DNA of 64,000 nt, from assembly GCF_000631985.1 (NCBI RefSeq), contig NZ_JFYN01000007.1, forward strand, positions 1 through 64,000, in the 5' to 3' direction. The position numbers were made by a program, and so were the translations under genes. This DNA is from Pseudomonas sp. RIT288 (GTDB lineage Bacteria > Pseudomonadota > Gammaproteobacteria > Pseudomonadales > Pseudomonadaceae). Position 1 is the first letter of the stretch. Each line of letters opens with the position of its first letter. Shown piece by piece: positions 52,443 through 60,651 of this stretch. The notes below the pieces were generated by a model. That model did no database searches, was not told the DNA's origin, and saw only the letters and a list, made by a program, of their open reading frames with translations.

Positions 52443-53765
52443 ACCGAAACCGCTTTTCTTCACACCGCCGAAGGTCACACGCGGATCGCTGGCGGAGTAG
52501 CCGTTGATGAATACGCCACCGGTGTCCAGTTCGCTGGTCAGTTGCTGGGCCAGTGCGACGTTGGCGGTGTAGATCGTCGCGGTCAGGCCGAAGTCGCTGT
52601 CGTTGGCCAGGGCCACGGCGTGGGCGCAATCGCGGGCGGTGATGATCGACGCCACCGGGCCGAACAGTTCCTGTTTGAACGAGGTCATGCGGTCGGTGAC
52701 ATCGGCCAGCACGGTCGGCTCGTAGTAGTTGCCCTGGCCTTCGGTCTTGCCACCGCCGAGCAGCAGGGTGGCGCCTTCTTCGAGGGTGTCACGCACTTGC
52801 TGATCGAGTTCGTCCCGCAGGTCGAAACGTGCCATCGGGCCGATGTAGGTGTCGGCGGACAGCGGATCACCGACTTTCAACTTGCGCGTGGCCTCGACGA
52901 ATTTGCGGGTAAATTCCTCGACCACACCTTCTTCGATGATCAGGCGCTTGGCCGCGGCGCAAACCTGGCCGGAGTTCTGGTAGCGGCCAATGACGGCAGC
53001 CTGCACGGCTTCGTCGAGATCAGCATCATTAAGCACGATGAACGGGTCGGAACCGCCCAACTCCAGCACGCATTTCTTCAGCGCCGCACCGGCATGAGCA
53101 CCGATGGCCATACCGGCACGGACGCTGCCGGTCAGGGTCACGGCGGCAATGCGCGGGTCGGCGATGGCAGTCGAAACGCCTTCCGGGGTGACGTTGATCA
53201 CTTCAAACACGCCGTCAGCAAAACCGGCGCGTTTAAAGGCGTCGCGCAGCAGGTAGGCGCTGCCCATCACGTTTGGCGCATGTTTGAGCACGTAAGTGTT
53301 GCCGGCGATCAGCGCTGGAACGGCACCGCGCAGCACTTGCCAGATCGGGAAGTTCCACGGCATCACCGCGAGAATCGGGCCGAGTGGTCGGTACTCGATG
53401 CGGGCCTTGCCGCCTTCTACCTGAGTCGGTTCGGCGTCGAGCATGGCCGGGCCGTTTTCGGCGTACCACTCGCAGAGCCTGGCGCATTTCTCGATTTCGC
53501 CACGGGCCTGGGCGATCGGCTTGCCCATTTCCAGAGTGATCATGGTCGCCATGGCTTCGGCGGTTTCGCGCAGGGCGCCGGCGAGGGCGGTCAGGGCGCG
53601 GGAGCGATCCTGCAGCGGCTTGCGTTTCCATTTCGAGAAACCGAATGCGGCGCGGGTCAGCGCGGCGTCGAGGGCTTCGGCGGATTCAAAGGCGTAGTGA
53701 CCGATCTGTTCGCCGGTGGCGGGGTTGATCGAGATGGCTTGGGTCTGGCTGGAAATCTGGCTCAT
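52374..53765 (-). CDS. sad: NAD(P)-dependent succinate-semialdehyde dehydrogenase (Sad/YneI type)
   Basis: 463 residues. An aldehyde dehydrogenase with NAD-binding MPWNFPIWQVLRGAVPALIAGN, the glutamate motif VLELGGSDPFIV (about 240-251) and the catalytic cysteine in NSGQVCAAAKR near 274. The length and the YSASDPRVTFGGVKKSGFGREL C-terminus resemble Sad (YneI). It converts succinate semialdehyde to succinate in GABA/putrescine catabolism. A divergent LysR gene lies 97 bases away, as in E. coli where yneJ (ptrR) regulates sad. The 3' end is involved in a tandem duplication. Confidence 0.9.
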   Translation of the reverse strand: MSQISSQTQAISINPATGEQIGHYAFESAEALDAALTRAAFGFSKWKRKPLQDRSRALTALAGALRETAEAMATMITLEMGKPIAQARGEIEKCARLCEWYAENGPAMLDAEPTQVEGGKARIEYRPLGPILAVMPWNFPIWQVLRGAVPALIAGNTYVLKHAPNVMGSAYLLRDAFKRAGFADGVFEVINVTPEGVSTAIADPRIAAVTLTGSVRAGMAIGAHAGAALKKCVLELGGSDPFIVLNDADLDEAVQAAVIGRYQNSGQVCAAAKRLIIEEGVVEEFTRKFVEATRKLKVGDPLSADTYIGPMARFDLRDELDQQVRDTLEEGATLLLGGGKTEGQGNYYEPTVLADVTDRMTSFKQELFGPVASIITARDCAHAVALANDSDFGLTATIYTANVALAQQLTSELDTGGVFINGYSASDPRVTFGGVKKSGFGRELSHFGVREFCNAQTVWLDRK

Positions 53766-53839
53766 GGCTGGCTCCTGCGAGTTCAGTGGATGGGCCTAGA
53801 GTAGGGTGGCGTTTGTTTTCTGGAAACTGAATAATAAAG

Positions 53840-53856
53840 ATCGTTTCTTTCACGAT
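53840..53856. promoter_or_regulatory. Candidate LysR operator in the sad/LysR gap
   Basis: ATCGT at 53840-53844 and ACGAT at 53852-53856 form an inverted repeat around TTCTTTC, with a T-N11-A fit. It lies about seven bases upstream of the LysR start and 75 from the sad start. Binding is not demonstrated. Confidence 0.45.
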
Positions 53857-53862
53857 TGGAGA

Positions 53863-54747
53863 ATGACTGTGGATCTGGTGCAGCTGGAAATCTTCAAAGC
53901 CGTCGCCGAGCACGGCAGCATCAGCGCTGCCGCAGCGCAGATTCATCGCGTGCCATCGAACCTGACCACGCGGATCAAGCAATTGGAGCAGGACTTGGGC
54001 GTCGACCTGTTCATTCGCGAGAAAAGCCGTCTGCGTCTGTCACCGGCTGGCTGGAGTTTTCTCGAATACGCGCGGCGCATTCTCGATCTGGTGCAGGAAG
54101 CGCGGGCCACCGTCGCGGGAGAAGAGCCGCAGGGCGCGTTTCCCCTCGGCTCACTGGAAAGCACGGCGGCGGTGCGAATTCCCGAACTGCTGGCGGCGTA
54201 CAACCAGTTGCATCCCAAGGTCGATCTGGACCTGTCGACCGGCCCGTCCGGAACGATGATCGACGGGGTACTTTCCGGGCGCTTGGCGGCGGCGTTCGTC
54301 GATGGCCCGGTGCTGCACCCGGCGCTGGAAGGCGTGCCGGCGTTCGAGGAAGAAATGGTCATCATCGCGCCGCTCAATCATGCCCCGGTGCAGCGCGCGG
54401 CGGATGTGAACGGCGAGAACATCTACGCGTTCCGCTCCAACTGCTCCTATCGTCATCACTTCGAAAAATGGTTCAGCACCGACGCCGCCGTGCCCGGCAA
54501 GATTTTCGAAATGGAGTCGTATCACGGCATGCTCGCCTGCGTCAGCGCCGGGGCCGGGCTGGCGCTGATGCCACGCAAAATGCTGCAGAGCATGCCCGGC
54601 AGCGCCACGGTCAGCGTCTGGCCGCTGGCGGCGGATTTTCGCTATCTGACGACGTGGCTGGTGTGGCGCCGGGGCACGGTGTCGCGCAGCTTGAGCATGT
54701 TCGTGCGTCTGCTGGAGGAACGCGGGGTGGTGCGTGCAGAAGAGTAG
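53863..54747 (+). CDS. LysR-family regulator (PtrR/YneJ-like)
   Basis: 294 residues: helix-turn-helix about 7-65 ([39 protein letters not shown]), then a substrate-binding domain with [22 protein letters not shown]. The start at 53863 gives MTVDLVQ with GGAG only two bases upstream; the GTG at 53869 (VDLVQ) has a better spacing and may be the real start. It is divergent from sad, matching the arrangement of yneJ (ptrR) with sad in E. coli. Confidence 0.9.
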   Translation: MTVDLVQLEIFKAVAEHGSISAAAAQIHRVPSNLTTRIKQLEQDLGVDLFIREKSRLRLSPAGWSFLEYARRILDLVQEARATVAGEEPQGAFPLGSLESTAAVRIPELLAAYNQLHPKVDLDLSTGPSGTMIDGVLSGRLAAAFVDGPVLHPALEGVPAFEEEMVIIAPLNHAPVQRAADVNGENIYAFRSNCSYRHHFEKWFSTDAAVPGKIFEMESYHGMLACVSAGAGLALMPRKMLQSMPGSATVSVWPLAADFRYLTTWLVWRRGTVSRSLSMFVRLLEERGVVRAEE

Positions 54748-54794
54748 CGGTGTCGACGACGTCACTCATGCTTCAACGCCGCAACGGTCATGCT

Positions 54795-55418
54795 TCACGG
54801 CGTACCGTTTCTGCCATAGAGACGGAAGCCTTCGCGTTGACTCAGATGCTCGTAATACGCCCGGACAGCGGGATAGTCCGGATGCGCGAGCGGCGTTTCG
54901 AACCAGCGATTGACCGACAGCCCGATGGGGATATCGGCAAGGGAAAACTGCTCGCCACTGACGTAGGCGCCAGTCTTCTGCAACTGTTGATCGAGGATGC
55001 CCATGGTCTGCGACCACTGTTCGACGCCGTTGGCCAACGCGTCGCGGTCCTGGTAATCCGGTGACTTGCGTACCAGCGACATGAACGCATACGACCACGA
55101 ACGGTTCAGCTCCGACGCCTGCCAGTCGATCCACTGATCGACCCGCGCGCGGGTTCGCGGCTCGGCGGGATAGAGGTCTGCGCCGCCATAGGTGCCCGCC
55201 AGATACCGAATGATCGTGTTCGATTCCCACAACGTGAAATCGCCGTCCTGAATCACCGGCACCATCGCGCAGGGGTTGAGGACGAGGAACTCCGGGGTGT
55301 CGGTGGGTTTGAAGCCCGAGCCCCAATCTTCTCGCTCGAACGGGATCTGCAGTTCAGCGCAGGTCCACAGCACTTTGCGCACGTTGATCGATGAGGCCTT
55401 GCCCAGAATTCGCAGCAT
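54795..55418 (-). CDS. Glutathione S-transferase family protein
   Basis: 207 residues: thioredoxin-fold domain with [13 protein letters not shown] near the N-terminus, the [19 protein letters not shown] segment (cis-proline and Ser contacts to glutathione) and a helical C-terminal domain from about residue 85. The start at 55418 has AGGGAAA about seven bases upstream. Standalone gene; substrate unknown. Confidence 0.9.
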   Translation of the reverse strand: MLRILGKASSINVRKVLWTCAELQIPFEREDWGSGFKPTDTPEFLVLNPCAMVPVIQDGDFTLWESNTIIRYLAGTYGGADLYPAEPRTRARVDQWIDWQASELNRSWSYAFMSLVRKSPDYQDRDALANGVEQWSQTMGILDQQLQKTGAYVSGEQFSLADIPIGLSVNRWFETPLAHPDYPAVRAYYEHLSQREGFRLYGRNGTP

Positions 55419-55476
55419 GAGTTTTCCCTTTCTCGCGGGTACCTGGAGAACCTCGACAAATACCACACCACAACGC

Positions 55477-55507
55477 AGAAGGCCCGCGCATGGCGGGCCT
55501 TCTTTTT
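55477..55507. terminator. Hairpin terminator between the GST and NCS1 permease genes
   Basis: AGAAGGCCCGC at 55477-55487, loop GCATG, GCGGGCCTTCT at 55493-55503, then TTTT on the plus strand. It should block transcription leaving the NCS1 permease gene toward the GST gene, although the T-tract is on the other strand; the hairpin itself is strong. Confidence 0.65.
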
Positions 55508-55521
55508 ACATTGAATCAAAC

Positions 55522-56937
55522 TCAGAGACTGCCCACCAGTTTCCCGCTCATCATCCGCCGCCGATAGGCGCTGTCACGACTGGCCAGCCAGAAGTACAGC
55601 GGCGACGTCACCAGCAGCCCGACCAGCCACGACAGGTCGGCGCCGTTGATGTGCGCCGACACCGGGCCGACGTACAGTGGCGTGTTCATGAACGGGATCT
55701 GCACCGCAATGCCGATCGCGTAGGCCAGCAGGGCTTGCGGGTTGTAGCGTCCGTAGATGCCGCCATCGACCTGGAAGATCGACTGGATGTCGTACTTGCC
55801 CTTGTGGATGGCGTAGAAGTCGATGAGGTTGATCGCGGTCCACGGCACCAGGACCACCAGCAGCACCAGCACCATGTCGACGAAGTGACCGATGAAGTCC
55901 TTCGAGGCGCCGACAGCGGCGAAGCAGCAGGCCAGCAGCACGATGATCGAGATCACCGCACGGCTTTTGGCGGTCGGGATCCAGCGGTAGGCGAAGGTCT
56001 GCACCAGGGTGATCAGCGACAGCACCGCGCCATACAGGTTGAGGGCGTTGTGGCTGATCACGCTGAGCAGGAACAGCACCAGCATCAGCGGCCCGATCGA
56101 GCCGGTGGCGAGTTTGACCGCATCCATGGTGTCCATGCCCACGGGTGTCGCGAGGACGGCGACGGCACCGAAAATGAACGCCAGACTCGAGCCCAGCGCG
56201 GAACCCAGATACGTGGTCCAGAACGTCGACGAGACTTTGACGTCGGCCGGCAGGTAACGCGAATAATCGGACACGTATGGGGCAAACGCGATCTGCCATA
56301 ACGCGGCGAGCGACACAGTGGCGAGCCAGCCGGAGAGGTTGAAGCTGCCGCGTGTGAGGAAGTCATCGGTTTGAATATGGGTGAAGATGTAGCCGAAGCC
56401 GACGACGATGCCGATCCCCAGCACCCAGGTGCCGATGCGGTTGAGCACGTGGATGAAGCGGTAGCCGATGATGCCGATGATCCCCGACCCGAGGGCGCCG
56501 ATGACGATGCCGACCGGCACCGGCACGCTGTCGACCACGCCGTGCAGCGACTTGCCGGCCAGCACGATGTTGGAGGCGAAAAAGCCGATGTACATGACCC
56601 CGGCTATCAGCACCACCAGCAGGGCGCCGAGCGAACCGAACTGTGCGCGGCTCTGGATCATCTGCGGAATGCCCATCTGCGGGCCTTGCGCCGAGTGCAG
56701 CGCCATCAGCACGCCGCCGACCAGATGCCCGACCAGAATCGCGACGATGCCCCAGACCAGATTCAGGTGAAACAACTGCACGCCCAGCGCGCCGGTGACG
56801 ATGGGCAACGGCGCGATGTTGCCGCCGAACCACAGCGTGAACAGATCCCTGACCTTTCCGTGGCGATCTTCGGGGGGCACGTATCCTATCGTGTGTTTTT
56901 CAATAAGCGGGGCGGACGTTGTTGCAGAGGTGGACAT
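55522..56937 (-). CDS. NCS1 (cytosine/purine-type) permease
   Basis: 471 residues with twelve membrane helices. It shows the NCS1 features: FGGNIAPLPIVTGALGVQLF (about 37-56), the long GPQMGIPQMIQSRAQFGSLGALL loop (about 86-108), APYVSDYSRYLPADVKVS in the middle, and the late PWTAINLIDFYAIHKGKYDI. These transporters import cytosine, allantoin, hydantoin or vitamin bases; substrate here unknown. The start at 56937 has GGAG about nine bases upstream. It is divergent from the LysR gene at 57300, and with the catabolic genes beyond that it may form one pathway. Confidence 0.9.
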   Translation of the reverse strand: MSTSATTSAPLIEKHTIGYVPPEDRHGKVRDLFTLWFGGNIAPLPIVTGALGVQLFHLNLVWGIVAILVGHLVGGVLMALHSAQGPQMGIPQMIQSRAQFGSLGALLVVLIAGVMYIGFFASNIVLAGKSLHGVVDSVPVPVGIVIGALGSGIIGIIGYRFIHVLNRIGTWVLGIGIVVGFGYIFTHIQTDDFLTRGSFNLSGWLATVSLAALWQIAFAPYVSDYSRYLPADVKVSSTFWTTYLGSALGSSLAFIFGAVAVLATPVGMDTMDAVKLATGSIGPLMLVLFLLSVISHNALNLYGAVLSLITLVQTFAYRWIPTAKSRAVISIIVLLACCFAAVGASKDFIGHFVDMVLVLLVVLVPWTAINLIDFYAIHKGKYDIQSIFQVDGGIYGRYNPQALLAYAIGIAVQIPFMNTPLYVGPVSAHINGADLSWLVGLLVTSPLYFWLASRDSAYRRRMMSGKLVGSL

Positions 56938-57156
56938 GACGAACTCCAAGGCAAGGATGAGTACGTGGACGTACTTCGGTAAGCGCCGACACGGACGGCG
57001 CATTTCTTGTTGAAGCGATCATGTGCAAAGGCCCGGGATAGATAAATTAGTAAGTTTGTTGCTTCAGACCTTAAAAAATATATGCCGCGGGTTGGGGGGC
57101 TGTCCGGTATGTTCAGCCGTGATCAACAACAATAACTTTCAGAGGCCAACCCTTTC

Positions 57157-57270
57157 CTGTGGCGAGGGAGCTTGCTCCCGCTGGGCTGCGCAGCGGCCCC
57201 AAAAACGGCGCCATTCCCCCGATATTGTGAATGCTGCGCACTCAAGCGCGAGCAAGCTCCTTCGCCACAG
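57157..57270. repeat. REP/REPIN-like inverted repeat (TGTGGCGAGGGAGC family)
   Basis: CTGTGGCGAGGGAGCTTGCT on the left and AGCAAGCTCCTTCGCCACAG on the right, around an 80-base spacer carrying inner partial pairs. Same family as 11089-11213. It lies in the 362-base gap between the NCS1 permease and LysR genes, where the promoters should also lie. Nothing else was recognised there. Confidence 0.75.
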
Positions 57271-57299
57271 ACGCGTTGTCTCACTTGCAGAGGTTTTCC

Positions 57300-58211
57300 A
57301 TGGCTGCCTACAACCTGCGCCAGCTCAAATACTTCATCACCACCGCTGATTGCGGCAGCGTCGCCGAAGCCTCGCGCAAGCTCTATATCGCCCAGCCGTC
57401 GGTCTCTACCGCGATCAAGCATCTGGAAGAAAGTTTTGGCGTGCAGTTGTTCATCCGCCATCACGCTCAGGGCGTGTCACTGACGCCCAGTGGCTCGCGG
57501 TTTTATCGCAAGGCGCTGGAGTTGCTGCGGGTGGCGCATGAGTTCGAGCAGAACGCGCTGGCGGACAACGATGTGGTCTCCGGGCAGATCGATATCGGCT
57601 GTTTCGAAACCGTCGCACCGCTGTACCTGCCGCGCCTGATCGCCGGGTTCAAGCAGCGTTGGCCAGGGGTGGAAATCCGCATTCGCGATGGCGAGCAGCA
57701 GGAGCTGGTGCAGGCGTTGACCGCCGGCAGCATCGATGTCGCGATGCTCTTCGAACATGACCTCGACAGCACCATCGAAACCACCTCGCTGATGCCGCCG
57801 CAGCAGCCTTACGCCTTGCTGCCGGCCGACCACCGCTTTGCGCAACAGGCGAAAGTCTCGCTGCACGATCTGGTGCTGGAACCGATGATCCTGCTCGACG
57901 TGGTGCCGAGCCGCACCTACTTCGTGAGCATTTTCGAGGAGCGCGGACTGACCCCGCACATCGTCTTCAGCTCACCGTCGATCGAGATGGTGCGCGGCAT
58001 GGTCGGGCGTGGGTTCGGCTTTTCGATTCTGGTGACCCGGCCGTTCGGCGAGTACACCTACGACGGGCAGAAAGTGGTGTGCGTGCCGCTGGCGGAAAAT
58101 GTGACCGGCTCGGGTTTGTCGGCAGCCTGGCTGCGCCGGGTGCAACTGACCAAACCGGTGCAGTTGTTCGTGGATCATTGCCGCGAGGAATTGGCCCGAC
58201 TGCACGCCTGA
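57300..58211 (+). CDS. LysR-family regulator
   Basis: 303 residues: helix-turn-helix about 8-65 (CGSVAEASRKLYIAQPSVST), then a substrate-binding domain with VSGQIDIGCFETVAPLYLPRLIAGF. The start at 57300 (MAAYN) sits a few bases after AGAGG. It lies between the divergent NCS1 permease gene and the convergent ArgE/DUF1028/RidA/monooxygenase unit, the position expected for the pathway's regulator. Its stop is 24 bases from the end of argE. Confidence 0.9.
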   Translation: MAAYNLRQLKYFITTADCGSVAEASRKLYIAQPSVSTAIKHLEESFGVQLFIRHHAQGVSLTPSGSRFYRKALELLRVAHEFEQNALADNDVVSGQIDIGCFETVAPLYLPRLIAGFKQRWPGVEIRIRDGEQQELVQALTAGSIDVAMLFEHDLDSTIETTSLMPPQQPYALLPADHRFAQQAKVSLHDLVLEPMILLDVVPSRTYFVSIFEERGLTPHIVFSSPSIEMVRGMVGRGFGFSILVTRPFGEYTYDGQKVVCVPLAENVTGSGLSAAWLRRVQLTKPVQLFVDHCREELARLHA

Positions 58212-58235
58212 AGGCAGTCAGTCAGGCCGAAAGGA

Positions 58236-59384
58236 TCAGGCGCGAATCGAGGCCAACATCCGTTGCAGCATCGCATCGCAGGCATCGAGTTGCGCGCGAC
58301 TGACAAACTCGTCCGGTTTGTGCCCCTGATCCATGCTGCCGGGGCCGCAGACCACAGTGGGAATACCCGCCGCATCGAACAGCCCGCCCTCGGTGCCGAA
58401 CGCCACGGTGCCGAACGCCCGCGAACCGCAGAACGCCGCGATCAACTCCGCCGCCTGACTCTGCGCATCGGTGGCCAGGCCCGGGTAGGCCGACAGCTCA
58501 CTGAAACGAATCGCGCTGTGCTCGCTGACCGCACGCATGCGCGGCAGCACTTGCTGCTCGGCGTAGGCCTGCAACTGCTGCGCGACCAGGCTCGGATCCT
58601 GGGAGGGCAGGGCACGGATTTCGAAGTCGAAGCGACAATCGGCAGGCACGATGTTCAAGGCCTTGCCGCCGCTGATCACTCCGGTCTGCACCGTGCTGTA
58701 GGGCGGGTCGAAACGCGCGTCGTGCTGCTCGGGCGCCTTCAGTTGTTGGCCGATGCGCCCGAGCTCGCCGATCAGCTCGGCGGCGTACTCGATGGCGTTG
58801 ACCCCCAGCGGTGCGTAGGCCGAATGGCACGGATGCCCGTGCACGTCGCAGCGCATCGCCAGTTTGCCTTTATGGCCGAGCACCGGTTTCAGTTCCGTGG
58901 GTTCACCGATGATGCACAGCAGCGGTTTGACCGGGCGCTGCTGCAGTTCGGCGAGCAGCGAGCGCACCCCGAGGCAGCCGACTTCTTCGTCGTAGGACAG
59001 GGCGATGTGCACGGGCATGCGCAGTGTTGTCTGAACCAGCGCCGGCACCAAGGTCAACACGCAGGCGATATAGCCCTTCATGTCTGCGGTGCCACGCCCG
59101 AACAGCTTGCCGTCGTGTTCGCTGAGTTCGAACGGCGCTACTGTCCATGGTTGACCATCGACCGGCACCACATCGGTGTGCCCCGAGAGCACGATGCCCG
59201 GTTGCTCGGCCGGGCCAATCGTCGCGAACAGATTGGCCTTGCTGCGCTCGGCGTTGTAGATCAGCTCGCACGGCACATCGAAGCCAGCGAGGTAGTCGCG
59301 CACGAACTCGATCAATTGCAGGTTGGATTCGCGGCTGGTGGTGTCGAAGCCCACCAGCGTCCTGAGCAACGCGACGCTGTTCAT
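58236..59384 (-). CDS. argE: ArgE-type acetylornithine deacetylase / M20 amidohydrolase
   Basis: 382 residues. The M20 metal-ligand set is visible: LSGHTDVVPVD near 66-76, GRGTADMKG near 95-103, DEEVGCLG near 131-138, GEPTELKPV near 159-167 and the late GPGSMDQGHKPDEF. Acetylornithine deacetylases make ornithine, but related enzymes cleave N-acyl or N-carbamoyl amino acids in catabolic clusters. The gene is last in a four-gene unit and overlaps the DUF1028 gene by four bases. That argues for a catabolic amidase role, not arginine biosynthesis; this is inferred. Confidence 0.8.
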   Translation of the reverse strand: MNSVALLRTLVGFDTTSRESNLQLIEFVRDYLAGFDVPCELIYNAERSKANLFATIGPAEQPGIVLSGHTDVVPVDGQPWTVAPFELSEHDGKLFGRGTADMKGYIACVLTLVPALVQTTLRMPVHIALSYDEEVGCLGVRSLLAELQQRPVKPLLCIIGEPTELKPVLGHKGKLAMRCDVHGHPCHSAYAPLGVNAIEYAAELIGELGRIGQQLKAPEQHDARFDPPYSTVQTGVISGGKALNIVPADCRFDFEIRALPSQDPSLVAQQLQAYAEQQVLPRMRAVSEHSAIRFSELSAYPGLATDAQSQAAELIAAFCGSRAFGTVAFGTEGGLFDAAGIPTVVCGPGSMDQGHKPDEFVSRAQLDACDAMLQRMLASIRA

Positions 59385-60058
59385 CGATCATCACCGGCAA
59401 CGCCATAGCCCGGTGCCTTGGCCGGGTCGAGCGCGCGGTCGATGTAGTCCTGCAACTGCGGCTGATAGGCGTCCCAGAGTTTTTGTAACTGGCCGATCGG
59501 GTCTGCGTCCGCCCAGTCGACCCGCAGATTGACGATCGGCCAGGTCTGTTCGCCGACCACCACCACGGCCGCCGAATGCACCGGCCCGGCTTCGCCACCG
59601 AGGGCTTGTGCGGCGTGCAAAGCCTTGAGCAGGCGATCGGCCAATTGACCTTCGCCGTCTTCAAAAGCCCTGACCATCGCCTCGATTACCGCACGCCCGG
59701 CGAGCATATTGCCGGCGGCCACGCATTGTTCGCCGGAGACCGCGTTGTGCACGCCGAGGGTCTGCGCACCGCTGAAATGCGCGGTCTGGCCGAGGTGGTT
59801 GATCGCGGTGATCTGTCGGTACTGGCTGTAGCCGTTGCGGGTCAGCACCTGGTCCAGCGCCGCGTCGGGCGCCTGGCCCTGTTCCATCAGCGCCAGCACT
59901 TCCGGGCCGAGGGACGGCAGGGTGATGTTCTGGCTCGACACCGCGCCGACGCCTGGCAGCAGCCACGGGCAACGCGCACCGACGGCGATGCTGGAGGAAC
60001 TGATGGCGACACCGAACTGGCCGGTATCGGGGCAACGGGCTGCGATTGAAAAGGTCAT
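59381..60058 (-). CDS. DUF1028 family protein (Ntn-hydrolase-like)
   Basis: 225 residues. It starts MTFSIAARCPDTGQFGVAIS, typical of DUF1028, whose members resemble N-terminal nucleophile hydrolases; the first residues hold the presumed active site. A QNITLPSLGPEVLALM segment and a central GEQCVAAGNMLAG motif follow. The C-terminal half has PIVNLRVDWADADPIGQLQKLWD. The gene overlaps argE by four bases. Proposed role: amide-bond hydrolysis in the same pathway. Confidence 0.85.
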   Translation of the reverse strand: MTFSIAARCPDTGQFGVAISSSSIAVGARCPWLLPGVGAVSSQNITLPSLGPEVLALMEQGQAPDAALDQVLTRNGYSQYRQITAINHLGQTAHFSGAQTLGVHNAVSGEQCVAAGNMLAGRAVIEAMVRAFEDGEGQLADRLLKALHAAQALGGEAGPVHSAAVVVVGEQTWPIVNLRVDWADADPIGQLQKLWDAYQPQLQDYIDRALDPAKAPGYGVAGDDR

Positions 60059-60091
60059 GGTCTAACTCCTTGTGTGTCTGGGCCGGCCTCT

Positions 60092-60153
60092 TCGCGAGCA
60101 GGCTCGCTCCCACAGGGGATTGCATTTCAATGTGGGAGTGAGCCTGCTCGCGA
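60092..60153. repeat. REP/REPIN-like hairpin (GGGAGCGAGCCTGCTCGCG family)
   Basis: TCGCGAGCAGGCTCGCTCCC and GGGAGTGAGCCTGCTCGCGA are inverted around a GGGATTGCATTTCAAT loop. It lies inside the presumed operon, between the RidA and DUF1028 genes. Confidence 0.85.
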
Positions 60154-60176
60154 TGGCCGCAACTCGGTCTGCCGAC

Positions 60177-60593
60177 TTACTCGGGAATCACCGCCACCAC
60201 ATCAATCTCCATCAGCCACTGCGGCTGCCCCAATGCCGACACCACCAGCCCGGTGGAAATCGGGAACACGCCTTTGAGCCACTTGCCGACTTCCTGATAC
60301 ACCGGCTCGCGGTAGCGCGGGTCGATCAGGTAAGTCGTGGTCTTGACGATGTGGCTCATGTCGCTGCCGGCTTCCTCCAGCAACTGTTTGACGTTGCGCA
60401 TCGCCTGTTCGGCCTGCGCGCGCGGATCACCGAGGCCCACCAGATTGCCGTCGAAATCAGTGCCGACCTGACCCCGGACATACACGGTGTTGCCGGCGCG
60501 CACGGCCTGGCACAAATCGTTGTCCAGGGTCTGGTTCGGGTAGGTGTCCTTGGTGTTGAACATACGGATGCGGGTGTGGGTTGGCTTGCTCAT
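60177..60593 (-). CDS. RidA-family (Rid4-7-like) protein lacking the conserved arginine
   Basis: 138 residues. The RidA fold is recognisable from DLCQAVRAGNTVYVRGQVGTD, DPRAQAEQAMRNVKQLLEEAG and the final LMEIDVVAVIPE. In true RidA an Arg at the position just before the final strand (E. coli Arg105) binds the carboxylate of 2-aminoacrylate. Here that segment is PISTGLVVSALGQ with no arginine, so deaminase activity of the classical kind is unlikely. Proteins of this type often sit in degradation operons. The start at 60593 (MSKPT) is the natural one. Confidence 0.85.
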   Translation of the reverse strand: MSKPTHTRIRMFNTKDTYPNQTLDNDLCQAVRAGNTVYVRGQVGTDFDGNLVGLGDPRAQAEQAMRNVKQLLEEAGSDMSHIVKTTTYLIDPRYREPVYQEVGKWLKGVFPISTGLVVSALGQPQWLMEIDVVAVIPE

Positions 60594-60651
60594 GTACAGC
60601 TCCAGACTGAGTGTTCAGCGGCGCACCGGGCACCGCCGCGAAAGAGGGCAA

